From Phocaeicola salanitronis DSM 18170 (GTDB taxonomy: Bacteria > Bacteroidota > Bacteroidia > Bacteroidales > Bacteroidaceae), in assembly GCF_000190575.1 (NCBI RefSeq), contig NC_015164.1, positions 3,744,001 to 3,808,000 on the forward strand: 64,000 nucleotides of DNA. Direction: 5' to 3'. The translations under genes and the position numbers were made by a program. Under the pieces are notes generated by a model, which saw nothing but the letters and a program-made list of their open reading frames with translations, was not told where the DNA came from and did not search any database. This document shows positions 57,856-64,000 of the stretch, piece by piece (the first letter of the stretch is position 1; the number at the start of each line of letters is the position of its first letter).

Positions 57856-58890
57856 ATGAAAAAGAGTCGAAAACTTGGTATGTATTGGGCGCTTCTTTGC
57901 ACGTTTGCGACATTGGCTATGACCTCGTGCATCAAAGAAGACCGAGACGATTGTGTGACGGAGCAAGCCGGAGTGACGCTTCGCTTCCGCTATACGTACA
58001 ATGTGACAGAAGGCGATGCGTTCGGCAGGGAAGCCGACCGCGTGCTGGTATGGATATTCGATGAAGGAGGAAGGCTGCTCTCCCAGTTGAACGAAGAAGG
58101 CGAGTATATCGACAACGGTTTCGAAATGGAGATACCCGACTTGGGTGTAGGGAAATACACCTTCGTGGCATGGGCGCAGGAAACCGACAGCAACGATGCC
58201 CTTGCCAACTTCACTTTCCCCGAACTGCAGGCAGGAACGTCTACACTGACCGACCTTCATGCACGCCTGAACCGGGAAGACGACGTTTGCCGTACTGAAC
58301 TGAACGGTTTGCTTTGCGGGACAGTAGAGGGCGAAGTGACCGGTGGTGAAGACGTGTTTACGGTAGACATGATGAAATGCACCAACAAGCTGCGTATCAT
58401 CCTGATGCCTTACCGTGCCGGACAGCAGTTGCAAGCCGAAGATTACCGTTTCGTAATTGACGGGCACAACGGCTGGCTGGACTATAAAGGAGATACTTAC
58501 GAGGAAGACCCGTTGACATACGAGCCTTACTTGCAGGAACTTTCTACGGCAAGTGATGCGGAGGCTGCGGAAGGCGAAGTAAACCATGCCGTAGTGGCGG
58601 AATTGAACACCTCGCGAATGATGTACGAACAGAAACCCCGCCTGCGCATCTTGAATAACGATACGGGCGAAACCTTGCTCGACTTGAACTTGACATGGTT
58701 CCTCTCGTTGCAGGCTATCGGCGAACACCGGAGCGAATGGAGCGACCAGGAATACCTCGACCGCCAAGATGAGTTTGCGATGACATTCTTCGTAGACGGC
58801 GACACCTTCCTGATGAGCCGCATCATCGTAAACGACTGGGTATTGTCTTTGGAAAACGTTGACTTAGAAGGAGGAAAGGACGTATTATGA
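57856..58890 (+). CDS. FimB/Mfa2-family fimbrial anchor lipoprotein
   Basis: I chose the ATG at 57856 (MKKSRKLGMYWALLCTFATL, 344 residues), 11 nt after a GGACC; the longer upstream frame only covers the hairpin spacer. The lipobox is MTSC. The body fits the FimB/Mfa2 family that anchors fimbriae in the outer membrane and limits their length (VTLRFRYTYNVTEGDAFGRE, VLVWIFDEGGRLLSQLNEEG, GVGKYTFVAWAQETD). The stop overlaps the next start (ATGA). Confidence 0.82.
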   Translation: MKKSRKLGMYWALLCTFATLAMTSCIKEDRDDCVTEQAGVTLRFRYTYNVTEGDAFGREADRVLVWIFDEGGRLLSQLNEEGEYIDNGFEMEIPDLGVGKYTFVAWAQETDSNDALANFTFPELQAGTSTLTDLHARLNREDDVCRTELNGLLCGTVEGEVTGGEDVFTVDMMKCTNKLRIILMPYRAGQQLQAEDYRFVIDGHNGWLDYKGDTYEEDPLTYEPYLQELSTASDAEAAEGEVNHAVVAELNTSRMMYEQKPRLRILNNDTGETLLDLNLTWFLSLQAIGEHRSEWSDQEYLDRQDEFAMTFFVDGDTFLMSRIIVNDWVLSLENVDLEGGKDVL

Positions 58891-60026
58891 AACGGAACAG
58901 ATTCATCAACTTAAAGGCTGCAGGCTGGATGCTGCTCTTGGTAGCGCTCCTTTCAGCTTGCCGGGAAGATGATGCAGGCACGCCTCAGACGAAGGTGCGT
59001 ACCATCAGCCTGAACTTCCCAGCTATCCAGCCTTATACCGCCTCGCGTGCAGACGATGTAAATGCGGTAACGAATGAAAGTACTTTCCATACCGCCGACA
59101 TCTGGGTATTCGATAGTAATACGGATGATAATGCCACTGCAGCCGCCTACAAGCATATCGAGGATGCCGAACGCTATACCACAGCTGGAGGAGAATTGCG
59201 CATCGAACTGACCATCCCCGAAGAGATAACTACGGTAGATATCTATGTGATAACGAATAGTTCGGCAACAGGTTTGGATGCCAATTCCACCCGAAGCGAA
59301 TTGCAAGCCGCTACATTCAATAGCAAGCCTGACAATGAAACTTCGAGTGATTTGGAAAACAAAGGTTTGCTGATGAGCCGTATCATTACAGGCATTCCAG
59401 TGGAAGACCTTTCCGGCGGTTACGATGCAAACACGCAACTTCCCTTAGAAAGAGGTGTAGCCAAAATCGCCTGCTTCTTTGCCAAGGAAAGCGAAAGTAC
59501 GCAAGCCGAAATCACCAACATCACCGTATCGGGTGCGACCAATATGGGAAGCGTATTCCCGGCGGCTGTAACGTATAATGCAAGGACTTCTCGGCCTGAT
59601 GCAGCCAATGTGCCGACAGAAGCAGAAACAATGTCTGGCTTTTCTATATTGCCAACACCGCTCTCTGTTTCTGCCGTATTGGATGAAGGGGAAAGTTTGG
59701 CGCGTGGAGATGATGAAGATGCACAAGAGTATGTGGATAGATTAGAGAATACGATTCATGCAGACCATACGAATGATTACTATCTGTTTGAAGCAAAATC
59801 TGATGCAATAACTGTTACAATTAGTTATACTGTCAATGGAGAATATAGAGAGTCTATACCTGTTACTTTAAATCAAATAGATGTTATTCGTAATCATTAT
59901 GTTGTAATAACAGGTTATATACCCGATCAATTGCAATCAATGGAAACTGATTTAAATATATTGGTTATTCCTTGGGGAATAAAAGGTAATGAAGAAGGTA
60001 TTATTGAAGTTCCACCATTTATTTGA
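58887..60026 (+). CDS. Fimbrial accessory lipoprotein
   Basis: This 379-residue protein has the lipobox LSAC and a fimbrial beta-sandwich layout like Mfa3-type accessory subunits (TADIWVFDSNTD, VDIYVITNSSATGLD, LERGVAKIACFFAK). Coupling to the upstream gene by a 4-nt overlap is clear. Base composition changes from GC-rich to AT-rich near 59,640, within the gene, matching the low GC of the next gene. This suggests the 3' part and the tip gene were exchanged together. Confidence 0.75.
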   Translation: MKRNRFINLKAAGWMLLLVALLSACREDDAGTPQTKVRTISLNFPAIQPYTASRADDVNAVTNESTFHTADIWVFDSNTDDNATAAAYKHIEDAERYTTAGGELRIELTIPEEITTVDIYVITNSSATGLDANSTRSELQAATFNSKPDNETSSDLENKGLLMSRIITGIPVEDLSGGYDANTQLPLERGVAKIACFFAKESESTQAEITNITVSGATNMGSVFPAAVTYNARTSRPDAANVPTEAETMSGFSILPTPLSVSAVLDEGESLARGDDEDAQEYVDRLENTIHADHTNDYYLFEAKSDAITVTISYTVNGEYRESIPVTLNQIDVIRNHYVVITGYIPDQLQSMETDLNILVIPWGIKGNEEGIIEVPPFI

Positions 60027-60037
60027 TCAATTCAGTT

Positions 60038-63000
60038 ATGAAAAAGATAAGATATATAATATTATTGGCATTATGTGCTATCAGTATGTCAGCCTGTCAA
60101 GACGATTTGGTTGAAAACGCATCGGTTGGTGGAGCAGACGTAAACAAGCCCGTTAAGGTGGATTTGAAAATTGGTATTCCCAAGTCAATGGAAGTGGAAG
60201 TGACAAGGGCGGATAATAGCTATTCAGGAATGTACGGTGTTCGCCTTTATGTATTTTCTGGAAATAATCTGTTAGGTGATCCGCAGCAAATACTAGAAGA
60301 TAACAATTTGATAAAAGGTAGTATAAGTGATCAAGGGCAATATTATACAGCTACTGATATAACATTATATGAAGGTACTCAAACAGTTTATGCAATAGGA
60401 AATATTACCAGGACCGGATATTGGTCAACTAATACATTATCCGAGTTAGATCAAGCTGCATATGAAGGGAAGAATAAGCTAGATGAGTATTTGTATTCGC
60501 TATTAAGCGCAACTGTTACCGGTAAAACTTTTCCTTCTATTGCTACTGACTACATGCCATTATCTGGAGTTAGTGAGATAACTGTAGAAAATGGTCAAAC
60601 TGACGATATTATAAGGTTAAAACGTTTGGTTGCTCAAATCAAGTTTAAAATAGATACAGAATATTCAGGAAATGACGCGATAGTGACGTTTACTCCGAGC
60701 AGTTATTCTTTTTACAACCTTGCAACAAAAGGTTATGTTTTAGGAGGTGAAAATAAAGCTATCTTAGCTGAAGATGTGTACAATACTAATCCTCAATTTA
60801 ATTTTGAGATAACAGAAGATGAAACAGAAGGAACTACTCAAGCTGGTTTTTCTGTGTTTATTCCGGAAAATATACAGCGAGTGAAAGAGGTTGTTGGAAG
60901 TATCTGCGAAAGTTATGACGACCGTGAAAGTTTTAATGGACAAGGACAAAACAAAAATTGGATATTCGCACCAGATAAGGCTACTTATGTTGTATTGAAA
61001 GGCATTTGTAAAGAAACGGATCAGTCTACGGGAAGGTTACGCCGTTATGGGAATGTTGAATATACAATTCATTTAGGAGATTTTAGCGAAAATGGAAGTA
61101 TGACCGATTTTTCTGTAGAACGTAACTATATCTATACTTATACCGTATCTATACAAGGTATGGAAAAAATTAAAGTAGAAGCGGAAAAAACTCCAAATGA
61201 AGATTATCAAAATGGTGCGGAAGGCAGTGTGATAGAATTAGGAGAAGCATCGAAAGTCTTTAGTTTAGACGCTCATTATGAACAAGTCTTTGTTGAATAT
61301 AACTTGTCAAATATTCTGCGTGAAGTACAAACAACTAATCCAAATGCGGATTTAACCAATGAAGATGATGTTAATGCAGTAAAGGAAGATATCGCGGATC
61401 ATTTCCAATTATCTATTCACACTCCAATGAATACAGTGGATACAAGTGATGAATTACGTCTTCCGTATAGTCCTTTGCGAAGTAGCGGAGATGAAAGTAT
61501 AGATATGGCAGGGATTGATTATGATTGGATTGAATTTTATCCTCAAGAAGGAAACGATGTAATATCACTTTATCCAGGTGAAGAAAGTGAGAATCTTTAT
61601 TCCCCCTATCAAATCTGTAGAATGATGGGAGAGGCAATTTACCAAATGTTTGAGCATTCGGATAATTTGTCTTTTACCCCTTCAGTTACTGGTCTGATAA
61701 TTGAGCAAGAAGGGGAAGACTTTGTAGCGCGTTTTACCATATTTGTAAATGAATATTTCTATAAAACCAAATTGGATGGAACAACAGTAGCATGGGGAGA
61801 TTTTACAGGTAAGGAACCAAGAACTATGTTGATAGCAAGTAATATGGCAATCAGCGATGATTTAAACAGTACATATTCTACGGCACAAACTTATATAACT
61901 CAGCGTGCTATAGAGACATTTTATAGACCAGAATCTGATTATAACACCAATGCTTTAGGATTGGAAACATATAATGAAAATGGAGTAATACAAGGTTTTG
62001 GTAACGCAGATAATAGTACGAATGATTGGTCTAATGGACGTACAAATATGTTGGTTAATGTCGGCATCTTAAGAAACTCAAACTCTACTAACTGGCAAAC
62101 GGTTGAATGGTATGATTATGAAAGAAACAGTGGTTACATAGATTTTACACAAGTTGGGTATTTGGATGATAATTCATTGGCGAATCATCAGTGGGAGTAT
62201 GAGTTGAATAGTAATAGTGCGTTTTATGCTTGTTTATCGCGTAACCGCGATTTAAATGGGAATGGTAATATAGATAGAGATGAAGTACGTTGGTATCTGC
62301 CAGCTTTATCACAATATTTACGTATGGGGATCGGTACCAAAGCATTATCTAATGAAACCCAATTATACACAGGTATCAAATCTCAAATGCAAGCAGATGG
62401 ATATCCTGGTAGTTATTTAAAAGACGGTGCTTTATATTTTGTAAATACAAGCGACCCTAGAGACGGAGGAGATTTCACTTTATATTGGGCTGTAGAAGTC
62501 GGTTCTTATGGTTCCCCAGGCATGGGAGGTGGAGGTGCTATGATACGTTGCGTGCGTAATCTTCCTAATGAAAGTGTTGTACAAAATGCACATGATGACG
62601 AAACTTTAGTAAATGACAAGGCTTTGGCTGTTCCTGTTTACGGAACATTAAAAGCGATTAATTATGGTGATGATAAAAATGCAGTGTTTGATTTTGGAGA
62701 CCGGTTGGTAGAATCAATTTTCCGAAATAGTGCTCAAGCACAATGGGGTCCTTATCTTCCTCATACAGAAGAAGATGATGATGAAATGATGTTGCCAGGG
62801 GCATTCGTTGTTGCAGCAACTGATACTAATGTGTCAAATGCGCAAATTGCATTTGGAATATATACAAATGGCAATTATGATTATGGTGACGATCCTTGTT
62901 CTACATATTCAGAAGCAAATGATAGAAGTGATAGAGGATATTGGCGTACGCCTAATCTTAATGAACTGATGGTTATGTCTACAGTAAATGATCAGATTCA

Positions 63001-63196
63001 AATGGCAACCAATTCATTTTCAAGGACTCGATTTTCAAATTCAAGAGTTCGACCTGGCTTCTATTTTAACACTTCAGGAATGATAACCGTTAATGGGTCA
63101 GGAGATGACCATACAGGTAACATCAATGGTGGTGGTTACGTTCGTTGTGTACGTGATGCTACAGTTGATGATTTGAATGAGGCTAGAGATTGGTAA
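60038..63196 (+). CDS. DUF4906-type fimbrial tip protein
   Basis: I chose the ATG at 60038 (MKKIRYIILLALCAISMSAC, 1052 residues with a lipobox SAC). It is the last and largest subunit of the operon. The N-terminal fimbrillin-like region (about 40-380) has YGVRLYVFSGNNLLGDPQQI, and the middle contains LGEASKVFSLDAHYEQVFVE. The C-terminal 170 residues have the FISUMP/lectin-like pattern GYWRTPNLNELMVMST and GGGYVRCVRD, common in adhesin tips. It probably recognises a surface ligand. Confidence 0.78.
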   Translation: MKKIRYIILLALCAISMSACQDDLVENASVGGADVNKPVKVDLKIGIPKSMEVEVTRADNSYSGMYGVRLYVFSGNNLLGDPQQILEDNNLIKGSISDQGQYYTATDITLYEGTQTVYAIGNITRTGYWSTNTLSELDQAAYEGKNKLDEYLYSLLSATVTGKTFPSIATDYMPLSGVSEITVENGQTDDIIRLKRLVAQIKFKIDTEYSGNDAIVTFTPSSYSFYNLATKGYVLGGENKAILAEDVYNTNPQFNFEITEDETEGTTQAGFSVFIPENIQRVKEVVGSICESYDDRESFNGQGQNKNWIFAPDKATYVVLKGICKETDQSTGRLRRYGNVEYTIHLGDFSENGSMTDFSVERNYIYTYTVSIQGMEKIKVEAEKTPNEDYQNGAEGSVIELGEASKVFSLDAHYEQVFVEYNLSNILREVQTTNPNADLTNEDDVNAVKEDIADHFQLSIHTPMNTVDTSDELRLPYSPLRSSGDESIDMAGIDYDWIEFYPQEGNDVISLYPGEESENLYSPYQICRMMGEAIYQMFEHSDNLSFTPSVTGLIIEQEGEDFVARFTIFVNEYFYKTKLDGTTVAWGDFTGKEPRTMLIASNMAISDDLNSTYSTAQTYITQRAIETFYRPESDYNTNALGLETYNENGVIQGFGNADNSTNDWSNGRTNMLVNVGILRNSNSTNWQTVEWYDYERNSGYIDFTQVGYLDDNSLANHQWEYELNSNSAFYACLSRNRDLNGNGNIDRDEVRWYLPALSQYLRMGIGTKALSNETQLYTGIKSQMQADGYPGSYLKDGALYFVNTSDPRDGGDFTLYWAVEVGSYGSPGMGGGGAMIRCVRNLPNESVVQNAHDDETLVNDKALAVPVYGTLKAINYGDDKNAVFDFGDRLVESIFRNSAQAQWGPYLPHTEEDDDEMMLPGAFVVAATDTNVSNAQIAFGIYTNGNYDYGDDPCSTYSEANDRSDRGYWRTPNLNELMVMSTVNDQIQMATNSFSRTRFSNSRVRPGFYFNTSGMITVNGSGDDHTGNINGGGYVRCVRDATVDDLNEARDW

Positions 63197-63231
63197 TATT
63201 TTTATATCTCTATCAATAAAGGGGGGAAGCG

Positions 63232-63247
63232 TCCCCCGCACATTTTA
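63232..63247 (+). other. GC-rich hairpin after the tip gene
   Basis: GGGGGA-AGCG-TCCCCC with no long T run. Possible weak stop before the stronger terminator at 63284. Confidence 0.45.
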
Positions 63248-63283
63248 CTTAAATTAGTAATCTATGTTTAGGGAATCGGCTCG

Positions 63284-63320
63284 CAGGGATGCGCGCCGAT
63301 TTTATTTTTACCTCCTCATC
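63284..63320 (+). terminator. Terminator of the fimbrial operon
   Basis: AATCGGC...GCCGATT followed by TTATTTTTA. The stem has a long GC-rich loop. Confidence 0.65.
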
Positions 63321-63390
63321 CGCATAGTTGGTCATACCTGTGCAAGTTAAGGCGAAAGACACATTCTGTTATTGAATTCCGCAAACATTC

Positions 63391-63475
63391 CATGTAGGGG
63401 CGTATCGCATACGCCCGAATGCGTCAACTAATCCACATGGATGTTTTCAGGGCGTATGCGATACGCCCCTACATG
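63391..63475. repeat. 26-bp perfect inverted repeat
   Basis: Arms 63391-63416 and 63450-63475 are exact inverses (CATGTAGGGGCGTATCGCAT, then ACGCCC), around a 33-nt AT-rich centre. It looks like a small repeated palindromic element or a terminal pair of a tiny mobile element. It ends 33 nt before the DUF4143 gene stop. Confidence 0.75.
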
Positions 63476-63507
63476 GCAATTGGGTGGAAGGCGGATATTC
63501 AATTCCA

Positions 63508-64000
63508 CTATTTCACGAACGGCCAATAATTTTCCGGTGTAATGACCTCGTAAGTTGAGTTTGGGTAAGAGTTGGCAAAAGCTTTGGGTAAACTGCTCTT
63601 GGCTTTCCCATTCCATTTAAATTCAAATGTATGTAGTATTCCGTCTTGTTCCTCTATTAAGTCAATCTCTTGCTGTTCGTGTGTACGCCAAAAGAACAAT
63701 TGGGCATAATTGCAGTAATAAGCGTTCCGCTTTATCCGTTCGCTTACCATTAAGTTTTCCCACAAGGCACCGGCATCGTTTCTTAATGCCAATGGCGCAA
63801 AGTTTGACAGGACAGCGTTTCTTATCCCGTTGTCATAGAAATAAACCTTTTTCCCTTTCTTTATTTCATTCCGCAGATTGCGGCTAAACGAATCCAGCCT
63901 GAACACGACAAAACATTTCTCCAACAGATTGATATAGGTTTCTACCGTGCCTCTGTCTACACCCAACAGGCTGCTAAGCTCGTTGTATGAAACCTCGCTG
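63508..64000 (-). CDS. DUF4143 ATPase, C-terminal part (cut by window edge)
   Basis: The frame is open to the window end and ends at 63508. The visible 164 residues fit the DUF4143 C-terminal domain: a winged-helix part with SSLLGVDRGTVETYINLLEK, then RNLRNEIKKGKKVYFYDNGI, LWENLMVSERIKR and a nuclease-like LFFWRTHEQQEIDLIEE. The N-terminal AAA part must lie beyond 64000. It belongs to the same superfamily as the two array ATPases but to a different subgroup. Confidence 0.82.
   Translation of the reverse strand, partial: SEVSYNELSSLLGVDRGTVETYINLLEKCFVVFRLDSFSRNLRNEIKKGKKVYFYDNGIRNAVLSNFAPLALRNDAGALWENLMVSERIKRNAYYCNYAQLFFWRTHEQQEIDLIEEQDGILHTFEFKWNGKAKSSLPKAFANSYPNSTYEVITPENYWPFVK

Noticed and set aside
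57646..58767. 373-residue minus-strand frame
   Set aside because: Shadow of the Mfa2-type gene; no domain and opposite to the operon.

Overview
The window comes from a gut-type Bacteroidales genome (Bacteroides/Phocaeicola-like). Evidence for this is the repeated Bacteroidetes promoter pattern (TTTG, 18-20 nt, then TAnnTTTG), a PRTRC/DUF3945/topoisomerase III conjugative-element backbone, and a DUF3575-DUF3868-Mfa fimbrial operon. I see no rRNA, tRNA or CRISPR array.

Positions 1 to about 40,480 hold one very large array of about 50 genes, all on the minus strand, so its 5' end is on the right. Recognisable products are bacterial immunity families: PoNi (DUF1910/1911) twice, SMI1/KNR4 (SUKH) four times including one SUKH-3, Imm5 joined to a YezG-like domain twice, tandem Imm22, WGR/YfeS, DUF2004, leucine-rich-repeat, beta-propeller and SH3 proteins. 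Many small membrane proteins and lipoproteins could protect the envelope. About 30 intergenic spaces carry a 44-48 bp imperfect hairpin whose ends (TAAT...GTTA on the plus strand) are fixed while its stems covary, much like integron attC sites. Each usually overlaps the stop codon of one gene and is followed within about 20-30 nt by the next start. The layout matches the recombinase-associated acquired interbacterial defence (rAID-1) clusters known from Bacteroidales. No recombinase gene lies in this window, and the array runs off the left edge.

The array is broken up by reiterated modules. A promoter block occurs nine times, always firing along the array. It is preceded three times by a nearly identical TetR-family gene with its own terminator, and twice by a nearly identical AAA/DUF4143 ATPase gene with its own promoter and operator-like palindrome. 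This suggests that expression of the long immunity array is restarted and regulated at intervals. Remnants (a deleted membrane gene, two truncated HU-like genes next to a 22-bp palindromic tandem repeat, a chimeric gene end) record repeated recombination.

Positions 41,100-51,430 are a plus-strand element backbone: DUF4099/DUF3945 protein, TopB, PRTRC proteins E, C, F, B and the ThiF-like A, and three helix-turn-helix proteins. Two promoters are preceded by decameric direct repeats. The flank from 51,430 to 52,320 holds two tiny ORFs and a broken XRE gene.

Positions 52,317-64,000 look chromosomal: a QueA-type enzyme (minus), then a six-gene Mfa-type fimbrial operon (plus) with its own promoter, an internal UUCG hairpin after the major pilin and a terminator. 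A 26-bp inverted repeat and the C-terminal part of a third DUF4143 ATPase (minus, cut by the window end) follow.
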